41,884 nucleotides of DNA from an uncultured Candidatus Saccharibacteria bacterium (GCA_946415265.1 CAMKRV010000005.1:1-41884); one strand, 5' to 3'. Shown: positions 13,902-21,799, counted from the first letter of the stretch. The notes: generated by a model from the letters alone, not told the origin. Program-made: numbers and translations.

Positions 13902-16282
13902 ATAGTTCTTTTGACCCCAAAAATCCTCGCGTAAAAAAAGCGTATCAAAAACGCTCGCTAAATAATCCTCCAGTCTTGGCACTCACGCTCGTTATCTTCA
14001 TCGCTTTGCTTTTTGGCGGTATCGCCCTGCTATATTTCCAAATCGCACTAGGTTGGACATTAATTGGTTTTTCTGCTTTACCAGCCATGCTAGTTTTTTG
14101 GATCAAAAACGATTTAAACGAAATCCCCATCGGCAAATCAAGTAGTTTTACCAATCTACTTTCCGAAGATTTGCTTCTACTTTTGTCCCCCAATACCACT
14201 CCTGCAGATTTAATCAAAATCCTCCCCAAAACTCGCGGCGGGTCCTTCATCATGGCCAGATTTGGTTTACCAATCTCTTTCTTTCAGCAGGCCCAAGAGT
14301 TTCTCCCAGCCACTACCGATCCCATCTATGCCACCGCGCAAGACATTCTAAACTCTACCAATTCCGAAGAAATCACCGGCGCCATCTTGGCCGTAGCACT
14401 TGTGCAAAATCTTCCTAATGCCGAGCTCGTTCTCAACCAAATCAAACTCACCACAGCCGATCTTCACCAAGGCATCATTTGGTTCAATTATCTCACCGGT
14501 CTAGTAAAAGACGCCAAAAAGCCTGTGCGCTCTGGTGGTATTGGCCGCGATTTTGCTTTTGGCTACACGCCCACACTGCAGCGTTTTGCCATCAATCTTT
14601 CCGAACGCTATGCAAATTCTCACATCCAGCTTCAAATGGCCGACCACACTAAAATTATCGGCCAAATCGTAGAAACTTTCACTCATGGCGGTCGCCAAAA
14701 TGTTGCTCTTGTCGGGGCTTATGGCTCTGGTCGTTCCACTATCGTTAATTCCCTCGCCGAAACCCTCATGGATGCCAACAGCAAGATCCCCAATTCCCTA
14801 AAATATCGCCAAATTTTTGCTCTAGATGCACCTAGCCTTATTTCTGCCGCCAAAGACAATAGCGAGCTAGAATACTTAATGATCAACATTTTCAATGAAA
14901 TCTATTCCGCCAAAAACATTATCCTCTGCCTAGATAACGCCCACCTCTTTTTCGAAGAAGGCCCTGGTTCTGTAGATATTGCCAATTTACTTGTGCCAAT
15001 TCTAGAAGCTGGCCGCATCCGCATGATCCTCATTATGGACGACCAAAAATTCCTCGAAATTTCCGCCAAAAATCCCGCCTTGGCCAATTCTCTAAATAAA
15101 ATTGTAGTTACCCCAAGCGGCCGCGAAGAAACCCTCAAAATCCTAATGGACCAAGTCCCATTTTTCGAATATCAAAAAAATGTTATCTACACCTACCAAT
15201 CTTTATCCGAAGCTTACCGCCTCAGTGAACAATACATTCACGATGTAGAAATGCCCGGCAAAGCCAAACTACTCTTAGAAAGTGCTGCCGTTTATGCAGA
15301 AAACGGCCTAGTCACCGCAGAATCCGTTGCCACTGCCGTAGAAAAATCTTATGGCGTCAAGGTCAAAGTTGCCTCCGACACCAAAGACCGCGAAAAATTA
15401 CTAAACCTAGAACAACTTATCCACGAACGCATGATAGACCAAACGGAAGCCGTCTCTGCTGTTGCCAATGCCTTGCGTCGCGCCGGTGCCGGCGTCAAGC
15501 ACTCTGGCCGCCCTATTGGTACTTTCCTTTTCCTTGGCCCCACCGGTGTAGGTAAAACCGAACTCGCCAAAACCCTATCCGAAGTCTACTTCAACGGCGA
15601 AGACAACATCATCCGCCTAGATATGAACGAATTCGTTTCCGCCAGCGATGTTTCTCGCCTTATCAAAGACGGCGCCGAAGACGGCCTTAGTCTTACTGCC
15701 CAAGTTTCCAAGCAGCCATTCTCAGTTATTCTGTTAGACGAAATCGAAAAAGCCCACCCGTCTGTGCTCACCACTCTGCTTCAGGTACTAGACGAAGGCA
15801 TCCTTCGCGACGAAAAAAACCGCGAAATTAGCTTCCGCGACAGCATTATCATCGCCACCTCCAACGCTGGAGCCAATGAAATTCGCGAAAAAATCACCTC
15901 TGGCGCAAAAATCGACGATTTCAAAGAAGAGCTCATTGAAAACCTCATTTCTAGCGGTGAATTCAAACCAGAATTTCTCAACCGTTTTGATGAAATCTGC
16001 CTCTTTAAACCTCTATCTAAAGAAGACTTAGTCGGTGTATTAGACTTAATTATCGCTTCCACCAACAAAACTCTCGAACCTCAAAAAATCTCCGTAGTAG
16101 TAGATCCCGCTGCTAAACAAATCTTAATAGATAAAGGTTACGATCCCAAAATGGGCGCCCGCCCCATGCGCCGTATTGTCCAAAAAACCGTGGAAAATAT
16201 CGTCGCCGCCGCCATATTATCCGGCCACGCCACTCCCGGATCCACCCTTCACATCACCCCTAGCGAAATTGAGATAAGTTAA
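13898..16282 (+). CDS. Membrane-anchored, degenerate ClpB/ClpC-like AAA+ protein
   Basis: 794 residues. Two membrane helices near 26-48 and 51-70 replace the usual Clp N-domain and are followed by a ~170-residue region with Clp-like helices. AAA+ domain 1 is degraded: Walker A reads GAYGSGRST (Arg for Lys, ~272), Walker B reads ILCLDNAH (Asn for Glu, ~340), and the usual KYRG pore loop is replaced by AAKDNSE. AAA+ domain 2 is intact for ATP use: Walker A GPTGVGKTE (~547), Walker B VILLDEIEKAH (~610), sensor 1 ATSNAG, Arg finger EFLNRFDE (~692) and sensor 2 GARPMRR. Its GYVG-type pore loop is shortened to KDGAEDG. No IGF/IGL loop for ClpP docking is seen. A canonical threading unfoldase is unlikely; the function is unknown. 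Confidence 0.85.
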   Translation: MNSSFDPKNPRVKKAYQKRSLNNPPVLALTLVIFIALLFGGIALLYFQIALGWTLIGFSALPAMLVFWIKNDLNEIPIGKSSSFTNLLSEDLLLLLSPNTTPADLIKILPKTRGGSFIMARFGLPISFFQQAQEFLPATTDPIYATAQDILNSTNSEEITGAILAVALVQNLPNAELVLNQIKLTTADLHQGIIWFNYLTGLVKDAKKPVRSGGIGRDFAFGYTPTLQRFAINLSERYANSHIQLQMADHTKIIGQIVETFTHGGRQNVALVGAYGSGRSTIVNSLAETLMDANSKIPNSLKYRQIFALDAPSLISAAKDNSELEYLMINIFNEIYSAKNIILCLDNAHLFFEEGPGSVDIANLLVPILEAGRIRMILIMDDQKFLEISAKNPALANSLNKIVVTPSGREETLKILMDQVPFFEYQKNVIYTYQSLSEAYRLSEQYIHDVEMPGKAKLLLESAAVYAENGLVTAESVATAVEKSYGVKVKVASDTKDREKLLNLEQLIHERMIDQTEAVSAVANALRRAGAGVKHSGRPIGTFLFLGPTGVGKTELAKTLSEVYFNGEDNIIRLDMNEFVSASDVSRLIKDGAEDGLSLTAQVSKQPFSVILLDEIEKAHPSVLTTLLQVLDEGILRDEKNREISFRDSIIIATSNAGANEIREKITSGAKIDDFKEELIENLISSGEFKPEFLNRFDEICLFKPLSKEDLVGVLDLIIASTNKTLEPQKISVVVDPAAKQILIDKGYDPKMGARPMRRIVQKTVENIVAAAILSGHATPGSTLHITPSEIEIS

Positions 16283-16285
16283 GTT

Positions 16286-16314
16286 AGAAAAAGCGCCGTC
16301 CTAAGACGACGCTT
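16286..16314 (-). terminator. Terminator of the 110-residue gene (possibly bidirectional)
   Basis: AAGCG-C-CGTC / GACG-A-CGCTT with loop CTAA and one mismatch. On the minus strand it is followed by a T5 tract, 8 nt after the stop at 16322. On the plus strand it lies 8 nt after the Clp-like gene but lacks a clear U tract. Confidence 0.65.
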
Positions 16315-16321
16315 ACATGAA

Positions 16322-16654
16322 TTAATCCGACACAGAAAACAACCAATAGGCATCAAAGCCCATCTCGCCATAACTAGGCGTGCAAAACTTCACTGACCAG
16401 CCTTGAGCTTCATATACCGACTCGATATCAAGCCAATGATTTGTAAAAAAGTCCTCTTGCGGAACACTCGTCCCGTCCGACTGCATCTTCTCAAGAGCCT
16501 TAGCGATAACTTCTTTCTGAGTGATTTTTATGGATGCGCCGTATCGCTTAGCGAGTAAATCATCAATCACCTCGTAGATTTCGTCAGGAACAAACTCTGC
16601 AAGGTGACGCCGTTTGGCTTCTTCCGGTGTGATAGGTTTATGTGCCACACTCAT
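16322..16654 (-). CDS. Hypothetical protein, 110 residues
   Basis: The start ATG at 16654 follows AAAGGTGGTGAGAAT, a strong ribosome-binding site, which is unusual in this window. The N-terminal half is helical and charged (TPEEAKRRHLAEFVPDEIYEVIDDLLAKRY, then KITQKEVIAKAL). The C-terminal half has aromatic and acidic residues (YGEMGFDAYWLFS). No family recognised. A consensus TTGACA-N17-TATGAT promoter with an inverted repeat across its -10 region suggests regulated, strong expression, and a terminator follows. Richer codon use and a good ribosome-binding site set it apart from its leaderless neighbours, which could mean recent acquisition. Confidence 0.75.
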   Translation of the reverse strand: MSVAHKPITPEEAKRRHLAEFVPDEIYEVIDDLLAKRYGASIKITQKEVIAKALEKMQSDGTSVPQEDFFTNHWLDIESVYEAQGWSVKFCTPSYGEMGFDAYWLFSVSD

Positions 16655-16684
16655 ATTCTCACCACCTTTCGTTTTATTCTAGAT

Positions 16685-16702
16685 TATGAGCGTCAACTCA
16701 TA
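16685..16702. promoter_or_regulatory. Inverted repeat at the -10/+1 region, candidate operator
   Basis: TATGAG, 6-nt spacer, CTCATA. It overlaps the first base of the -10 box and the start point of the promoter of the 110-residue gene. Confidence 0.45.
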
Positions 16703-16730
16703 TCATATATTATTCTACTGGTTTTGTCAA
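16702..16730 (-). promoter_or_regulatory. Consensus promoter of the 110-residue gene
   Basis: On the minus strand TTGACA (16725-16730), 17-nt spacer, TATGAT (16702-16707). The predicted start near 16695 gives a ~40-nt leader with a strong ribosome-binding site. Confidence 0.65.
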
Positions 16731-16758
16731 GGACCTTGGCTCGAATCTATTATTGAAT

Positions 16759-16864
16759 CCGCCGGAGTTAAAATCGTCAAGATTGGTGTTTTCTTCTTGC
16801 GAAGTGCTACTATTGGTAGAGCGAGCAAGAAAAAACGCCGAGATTGGCGATTTTAACTTGGCGG
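16759..16864. repeat. 106-nt imperfect inverted repeat overlapping the tRNA-Ser 3' end
   Basis: CCGCC / GGCGG at the ends, then TTAAAATCG / CGATTTTAA, then GTTTTCTTCTTGC / GCAAGAAAAAAC with a bulge, around a 24-nt loop with GCTAC / GTAG. The right end contains the encoded CCA of tRNA-Ser. It looks like an inverted duplication of the tRNA terminator region and could fold as one long hairpin. Confidence 0.6.
16830..16849 (-). terminator. Terminator of tRNA-Ser
   Basis: On the minus strand CGCC-AATCTC-GGCG followed by TTTTTT, 10 nt after the tRNA CCA end. Short stem but good U tract. Confidence 0.6.
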
Positions 16865-16944
16865 AAAGGACAGGATTCGAACCTGCGGACGTTTCCGTCT
16901 CTGGTTTTCAAGACCAGTGCCTTCAACCACTCGGCCACCTTTCC
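16859..16944 (-). tRNA. tRNA-Ser (anticodon UGA), CCA encoded
   Basis: 86 nt. Acceptor GGAAAGG/CCTTTCC, discriminator G and encoded CCA. D arm GCC...GGC, anticodon stem CTGGT/ACCAG with loop CTTGAAA (anticodon UGA), a long class II variable arm (GACG-GAAA-CGTC) and T arm GCAGG-TTCGAAT-CCTGT. Confidence 0.95.
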
Positions 16945-16951
16945 ACCCACT

Positions 16952-16957
16952 ATTATA
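16952..16957 (-). promoter_or_regulatory. Extended -10 promoter of tRNA-Ser
   Basis: TGT-TATAAT on the minus strand, 7 nt before the mature tRNA 5' end, so the precursor has almost no 5' leader. Confidence 0.6.
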
Positions 16958-16993
16958 ACATATTAAGCCACTCAAAATCAATCCCCTACTCTC

Positions 16994-17022
16994 ATTATAT
17001 CACACTTATGCTAAAATGTCAA
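16994..17022 (-). promoter_or_regulatory. Consensus promoter overlapping the CDF gene stop
   Basis: TTGACA (17017-17022), 17-nt spacer, TATAAT (16994-16999) on the minus strand. TTGACA includes the TGA stop of the CDF gene. The spacer contains TTTAGCATAAGT, also found in the promoter at 21867-21895. It should add transcription to tRNA-Ser. Confidence 0.6.
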
Positions 17023-18113
17023 ATATCTGTATCCAGCACGGTATATACTTTATACCCAGGATACAATTTCTTAATTTTCCTTTGAATTTCTCGCATCTTC
17101 GCTACTGCATCTTTTTCTTCAAATGAAAACACCAAATCCAGAGATATCACTTTTTCTTCCTCGTCCACATAAAATCCATGCACTTGCACCACTGTAGAAT
17201 AATCTTTTACTATAGCTTCTATCTCTTGCTTCATTTTCTTATATTTACCACTTTCGTTCGCTGCATATACACCCAAAGTCAAAATAATGCCGTATTTTTC
17301 ATAAACCTGCACTTCTATCTGTCGTGAAAGCCGATGAATCTCCCTAGTATGTAGTTCGTCACCCACTTGTATATGCGCACTTGCGATAATCTTATTCGGC
17401 CCATAATTATGTAGAGCTAGGTCATACACCCCTTGCACTTCGTCAAACTTCTCAATCGTTTTCTTTACTCTAGCAATTATCTCGTCATCCACTCGCGCAC
17501 CAATCAAATCATTCACCGCATCGCGCATAATTTCTACCGCCGTCTTAATAATCATCACCGCAATCAATATGCCAATATAACCCTCCAAACTAATATGCCA
17601 AATAAAACTAATTATCGCACCCACCAGCACAGATAGCGAAAGTGCCGCATCCGATATCGCATCCACTCCACTCGCCACCAGACTTCCAGAGTTCAGCGAC
17701 TTTCCTTTATTCTTCACAAACCGCCCAAAGAAAAACTTTACCAGCACCGCCACCGCAATTATCACAAGCGACGCCACCGAGTAATCTGCTTCTTCTGGCG
17801 TAATAATCTTTTCAATAGATTCTTTAAATGCCATCACGCCTGCCGCTAGCACAATCACTGCTACCACCGCCGCCGAAAAATACTCTACCCTACCATAGCC
17901 AAACGGATGTTTGCGGTCTGGCCTTTTGGTTGCCAGTCTTAGCCCTACTATCGTCACCACGGATGACAATACATCTGTCAAGTTATTTACCGCGTCCAAG
18001 ATGATAGAAATAGAATTTGCAATCAGCCCCACCACAGCCTTAAAGCCCACCAAAACTAAATTGACCAAAATCCCGTAAATGCTAATTTTGACAATTTCTT
18101 TATTGCGTAGCAT
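17019..18113 (-). CDS. Cation diffusion facilitator (CDF) metal exporter
   Basis: 364 residues, six membrane helices in the first ~210 residues, then a cytoplasmic ferredoxin-like domain (about 215-290) and an additional C-terminal ~70 residues. The metal-site helices read NNLTD (N43/D47) and DAISD in place of the H/D-x3-D pairs of zinc members. This N-D/D-D pattern resembles those proposed for manganese-type CDFs, so Mn is a reasonable guess. HPFGYGRVEY after helix 2 is a strong CDF signature. ATG 18113 lies 2 nt after the yebC stop, so it is the last gene of the comEC-yebC-CDF operon. Confidence 0.9.
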   Translation of the reverse strand: MLRNKEIVKISIYGILVNLVLVGFKAVVGLIANSISIILDAVNNLTDVLSSVVTIVGLRLATKRPDRKHPFGYGRVEYFSAAVVAVIVLAAGVMAFKESIEKIITPEEADYSVASLVIIAVAVLVKFFFGRFVKNKGKSLNSGSLVASGVDAISDAALSLSVLVGAIISFIWHISLEGYIGILIAVMIIKTAVEIMRDAVNDLIGARVDDEIIARVKKTIEKFDEVQGVYDLALHNYGPNKIIASAHIQVGDELHTREIHRLSRQIEVQVYEKYGIILTLGVYAANESGKYKKMKQEIEAIVKDYSTVVQVHGFYVDEEEKVISLDLVFSFEEKDAVAKMREIQRKIKKLYPGYKVYTVLDTDI

Positions 18114-18115
18114 TT

Positions 18116-18817
18116 TTACTCTGCGTTCGTGTAAACATTTGTCACGTCGTCGAGATCATCTATCGCACCCAGTAGTTTCTCTAGTTTTTCGGCCGCTTCA
18201 CCTTCTACTGGCACATAATTATTTGGTACATATTGTAATTCTGCCGAAGTAATCGTTAGTCCTGCATCCGCAAGAGCCGCTCGCACTTTCATTAAGTCCG
18301 AAGCCGCCGTATAAATTACGCTGCCTTCATCTTCTTCCGTTACGTCCTCCGCGCCAGCTTCTAGTGCTACCATCATTGCGTCTTCGCCCTTCTCAGAAAT
18401 TTCAATTACACCCTTCCTGGTAAACTGGAACATCACCGAACCTGGATCCGCCATCCGGCCACCAGATTTATCTAAAGTATGACGCACTTCTGGCATCGTA
18501 CGGTTTTTGTTGTCCGTAGCTACCTCTATAACTATGCCTACCCCACCTGGGCCATATGCCTCATAAACTTCTTCAATTAGCGCCGCCGCTGATTTATCTG
18601 CCGCGCGTGCTATCGCCCGCTCTATATTGGCTTTCGGCATATTTGCGTGCCGCGCCTTTTCTAACACCATCGCGAGTGATGGATTCATTGCCGGGTCAGT
18701 ACCCTGCCTTGCCGCAATCGCAATCTGATTTCCAATTTTCGTAAAAAGCGCCCCACGCTTGGCATCCACCACCGCTTTTTGTCGCTTCGTTGTCGCCCAC
18801 TTACTATGTCCAGACAT
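18116..18817 (-). CDS. yebC: YebC/PmpR-family protein
   Basis: 233 residues with the family hallmark at the start: MSGHSKWATTKRQKAVVDAKRGALFTKIG. Later blocks are conserved too: ARQGTDPAMNPSLAMVLEKARHANMPK, YEAYGPGGVGIVIEVATDNKNRT and LQYVPNNYVPV. The length is slightly below the typical ~245. Members were named as DNA-binding regulators; recent work on the family implicates some in translation of difficult motifs at the ribosome. A GGAG ribosome-binding site precedes the ATG, and the gene sits 15 nt after comEC. Confidence 0.95.
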   Translation of the reverse strand: MSGHSKWATTKRQKAVVDAKRGALFTKIGNQIAIAARQGTDPAMNPSLAMVLEKARHANMPKANIERAIARAADKSAAALIEEVYEAYGPGGVGIVIEVATDNKNRTMPEVRHTLDKSGGRMADPGSVMFQFTRKGVIEISEKGEDAMMVALEAGAEDVTEEDEGSVIYTAASDLMKVRAALADAGLTITSAELQYVPNNYVPVEGEAAEKLEKLLGAIDDLDDVTNVYTNAE

Positions 18818-18832
18818 ATTTTCTCCAAATCG

Positions 18833-20290
18833 TTAAAATAATTGATAATTCTCTTCCCTTAATTTTACCATTTTTCGCCTAATAAGTCCAATCACGAGCG
18901 GCGCAAATATCACAAGATAAATCCCAAACACCCACTTCTGATACGGCTCTATTTCTATCAAAAAACTTTTCATCCCGCCAAAAAATTCCACCACCATAAT
19001 ATGAAAGTCTAATAATTTTGTCGCCATAAACCCCGCCACTGTCTCCACCAAAGGTACACCCGCCACCACACCAGTCAAAAACACTAGCCCCATCGCATAT
19101 GGCAAAGTCGGTAAAATTAATAAATTCGCAACTACCGAAATTAAAGACACCATACCGTAATAATACAAAATTATCGGCAACGTCATTAGTGTCGCCGCTA
19201 GCGTAGTAATTACCACCTCCGCCACAAACCCCGGCTTTTTCTCACCATAAAAAAATTTTGTCAGTCGTGGCCCCAATATCATAATCCCCGCAAAACTCGC
19301 AAAAGATAATAGCCACCCCAAATTAATAATAAACATCGGGTTCACTAACAATGTCCCCGCTGCCACTATCAAGATTATCCGCCACGGTGCAAATTTCCGC
19401 CCCACATACCAGGCAAATAGCGTTAATATCGTCATCACCCCAGCCCGCATAATAGACGGTGTCCACCCTACCATCGCCATAAAAAACACCACGAATATCA
19501 CAGAAAATAGTAACCCCGCAAACCGCGATAACTTTCCAAAAATCTTTCTCGCAATCTCTATCAAAATTGATAAATGCGCTCCGCTCGCCACTACTATATG
19601 TACCAGCCCTACCGTCCGCAAGTTTTCATCTAAATCATCCGGTAGCCCCGCTTTCATGCCTAGTAGATACGATAGCCCCAATTTTACTTGCGGCTCTGGT
19701 ACCAGCCTTGCCACTCGCTCCGCAAACCAATTCCTTATGCCCAGTACCCAGTCACCCGGATCTGGTTTTATAATCTTTTCTATGCTTGGCTTATACATAT
19801 ACCCCGCGTACGTACCAAATCCCTCTGTCAGCTTGCCCTTTAGTACCACATTGTCGCCCCGCGCCAAATCCTCATTTCTATATTCCGATACATACAAATT
19901 CCCACTCACCGCCACACCCTCCTCGCCAAATTTCAAATCTGTCAATTTTATTTTTGTACCACCTTCATCCGTTTCCGGATCCCCATCTATCCTTCCACTC
20001 ACCATCATTGTTTGATTATGAAACTGCCGAATATAATCTTCCCCATTTAATTCTTGTGAGCTTCGGTAAAACGCCAAAATCATCCCCGCCACCACCGCCG
20101 CTATTAACCAAAAAGTCTTCGGCCAAAAATATCCTATCACCATTATCCCCACTGCCACCCATATCCAAAGTTGCACCACAAAAAAGCTAATCCTAAACAC
20201 CAGCGCTAGTACCGTACCCATCACCACACCCACGCACATCGCCACCACCAGCCACGATTGGTGTATGTTCTTCGTGCAAAATCTTAGCAT
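18833..20290 (-). CDS. comEC: ComEC/Rec2-family DNA uptake channel
   Basis: 485 residues. The N-terminal helices (about 14-70) precede an OB-like DUF4131 domain (about 85-170, VSGRIDGDPETDEGG...VVLKGKL). The Competence domain follows with LLGMKAGLPDDLDENLRTVGLVHIVVASGAHLS, then a cluster of membrane helices to ~475. The metallo-beta-lactamase nuclease domain of longer ComEC proteins is absent, as in many reduced genomes. It would carry single-stranded DNA into the cytoplasm. With PilB (9489) and a pilin (24143) elsewhere in the window it fits a natural-transformation or DNA-scavenging route. Confidence 0.92.
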   Translation of the reverse strand: MLRFCTKNIHQSWLVVAMCVGVVMGTVLALVFRISFFVVQLWIWVAVGIMVIGYFWPKTFWLIAAVVAGMILAFYRSSQELNGEDYIRQFHNQTMMVSGRIDGDPETDEGGTKIKLTDLKFGEEGVAVSGNLYVSEYRNEDLARGDNVVLKGKLTEGFGTYAGYMYKPSIEKIIKPDPGDWVLGIRNWFAERVARLVPEPQVKLGLSYLLGMKAGLPDDLDENLRTVGLVHIVVASGAHLSILIEIARKIFGKLSRFAGLLFSVIFVVFFMAMVGWTPSIMRAGVMTILTLFAWYVGRKFAPWRIILIVAAGTLLVNPMFIINLGWLLSFASFAGIMILGPRLTKFFYGEKKPGFVAEVVITTLAATLMTLPIILYYYGMVSLISVVANLLILPTLPYAMGLVFLTGVVAGVPLVETVAGFMATKLLDFHIMVVEFFGGMKSFLIEIEPYQKWVFGIYLVIFAPLVIGLIRRKMVKLREENYQLF

Positions 20291-20390
20291 ACGCTTTACC
20301 TACCACACCCCTAGTGTAATTTCAACCCCCACCCACACGCTTACGCTTAACCTCACGCCGCCTACGCTTTTTTGGTATCTTAAATTATGG

Positions 20391-20396
20391 TATAAT
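20391..20396 (+). promoter_or_regulatory. Extended -10 promoter of tRNA-Arg(CCG)
   Basis: TGG-TATAAT, 8 nt before the tRNA 5' end. Confidence 0.6.
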
Positions 20397-20404
20397 TTAT
20401 TCAC

Positions 20405-20481
<77 letters not shown>

Positions 20482-20565
20482 AAAACCAAAAATATAACTT
20501 GTTGTATTTTTAAGTTTTGGATACCGCCCGACTAGAGCCCTCATCGTACCGGGTATGCCACACAA

Positions 20566-20642
20566 GCACTCGTAGCTCAGCTGGATAGAGCGTTTGGCTT
20601 CGAACCAAAAGGTCGCACGTTCGAATCGTGTCGAGTGTACCA
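20566..20642 (+). tRNA. tRNA-Arg (anticodon UCG), CCA encoded
   Basis: 77 nt. Acceptor GCACTCG/CGAGTGT with A and CCA, D arm GCTC...GAGC identical to the previous tRNA, anticodon stem TTTGG/CCAAA with loop CTTCGAA (anticodon UCG), T arm GCACG-TTCGAAT-CGTGT. It is a likely tandem duplicate of the CCG isoacceptor with a changed anticodon arm. Confidence 0.95.
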
Positions 20643-20709
20643 AATATCACATTCGTTGGTTCGCACCGAGCGCAGCGAGGTTCTTCATCCCTCCAAGTGT
20701 ACCAAATAT
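20634..20709 (+). repeat. 14-nt direct repeat of the tRNA-Arg(UCG) 3' end
   Basis: AGTGTACCAAATAT occurs at 20634-20647 (covering the CCA end) and again at 20696-20709. It may be a tRNA remnant or footprint of a past integration or deletion event; nothing recognisable lies between. Confidence 0.5.
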
Positions 20710-20746
20710 TTCGTAAACTCATTATATTCCTTTGCCTTTCATATAC

Positions 20747-20752
20747 TATAAT
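20747..20752 (+). promoter_or_regulatory. -10 box of the DUF308-like gene
   Basis: TATAAT, 16 nt before the ATG at 20769; the expected leader is about 10 nt with no clear ribosome-binding site. Confidence 0.45.
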
Positions 20753-20768
20753 AAAAAAGTTTTAGCAA

Positions 20769-21593
20769 ATGAAGAAAAAACATACCAAAAAGCTAGATTA
20801 CGACAAAACCATCAAAAAAGTAGAAAGCATCTCAAACAAAGTTGACGTAATCATGCGCAATAGATTAATCATCGCTTTCTTTCTTATAGTAGATGGCATT
20901 ACCTTCATGCTAAATCCAGAAACCACCCTGCCAGAAATGGCCAGAAATATCATCTTAATTATCCTCTTGGCTGCCGCCTCAATACTCATCACAAATCTTG
21001 CCGCCAAAACCAAAGACAAGAAAACAATCGCCATATCCCTAGCCATCATCGCGGCAGGCATATTTTTCTACTTCTATCCAGATCTTATCGCCGCCTACAT
21101 GCAACTCCTATTATCCCTGTTCATCATATACGACGGCATCACCAACATAGCAAACATTCTCCATCTAAACGACAAATTATCAAAATACACCAAGGCCATC
21201 TCAAGAAAATACAATAATCTCATCCACCGCAAAGTAAAAGACGAGAAAAAGAAACAACAACAACAAGAAAAATTCAAAGACATCGACAACAATATCAACG
21301 AGAATCTGGAACAACAAAAAGAAAAGCTCATCACCCCACTCCAGAATATGGTAAATAAAGCCAACAAATCTTCAGCTCTATACATCATTGCAAACATAAC
21401 ATCCATTACTTTCGGGATAATACTCCTTGTCTACCCAGATGTTTCCATGATGATATGGGGCCTCATATTCTTATATACAGGCCTATCCAACTTCTTTATT
21501 GCCGCCAAAACAATAGATCTCGTAACAAAAATCAAGCAAAAGAAATTCAAAGAAATCCTATTTAATACCGATAGCAAACAAGATCACAAATAA
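20769..21593 (+). CDS. DUF308/HdeD-like membrane protein with a central coiled coil
   Basis: 274 residues. Two sets of membrane helices (about 32-125 and 210-255) carry the DUF308 signatures LIIAFFLIVDGITFML, LLLSLFIIYDGITNI and LIFLYTGLSNF. They are separated by a charged Lys/Gln/Glu-rich segment (about 145-205, including KKKQQQQEKFKDI) that should form a cytoplasmic coiled coil. HdeD in enterics is linked to acid resistance, but DUF308 proteins of small genomes have no defined role. The gene stands between tRNA genes with its own -10. The interruption of the two halves by a coiled coil is unusual for the family. Confidence 0.75.
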   Translation: MKKKHTKKLDYDKTIKKVESISNKVDVIMRNRLIIAFFLIVDGITFMLNPETTLPEMARNIILIILLAAASILITNLAAKTKDKKTIAISLAIIAAGIFFYFYPDLIAAYMQLLLSLFIIYDGITNIANILHLNDKLSKYTKAISRKYNNLIHRKVKDEKKKQQQQEKFKDIDNNINENLEQQKEKLITPLQNMVNKANKSSALYIIANITSITFGIILLVYPDVSMMIWGLIFLYTGLSNFFIAAKTIDLVTKIKQKKFKEILFNTDSKQDHK

Positions 21594-21667
21594 ATCAAAT
21601 GACATTACGCACCGGTTTTCCCGCCACGCCTCCCCTCTTCGGGGTATACCAAATTACAAATCTATGA

Positions 21668-21673
21668 TATAAT
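21668..21673 (+). promoter_or_regulatory. Extended -10 promoter of tRNA-Met
   Basis: TGA-TATAAT, 10 nt before the tRNA 5' end. Confidence 0.6.
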
Positions 21674-21683
21674 ATGTACAAGT

Positions 21684-21760
21684 GGTACCGTAGCTCAGCT
21701 GGTTAGAGCGTGGGACTCATAAGCCCAAGGTCACTGGTTCAAGCCCAGTCGGTACTACCA
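21684..21760 (+). tRNA. tRNA-Met (CAU), elongator-type or Ile2
   Basis: 77 nt. Acceptor GGTACCG/CGGTACT (G1-U72 pair) with encoded ACCA. Anticodon loop CTCATAA. The anticodon stem TGGGA/GCCCA has a mismatch next to the loop. The C1-A72 mismatch and uninterrupted GGG/CCC of initiator tRNAs are absent, so it is elongator Met or lysidine-modified Ile2. Confidence 0.88.
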
Positions 21761-21770
21761 GATTACGAAT

Positions 21771-21799
21771 AAAAAGAATAAGCTTACTTATTCTTTTTT
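21771..21799 (+). terminator. Intrinsic terminator of tRNA-Met
   Basis: Perfect 12-bp stem AAAAAGAATAAG / CTTATTCTTTTT around CTTA, ending in a T run, 11 nt after the tRNA. Confidence 0.8.

Noticed and set aside
16753-17085. Plus-strand 110-residue ORF across tRNA-Ser
   Set aside because: It runs antisense through a tRNA gene, its terminator and a long hairpin.
19786-20190. Plus-strand 134-residue proline-rich ORF
   Set aside because: It is a shadow of comEC in another frame; composition reflects the antisense of Gly/Val-rich membrane coding.
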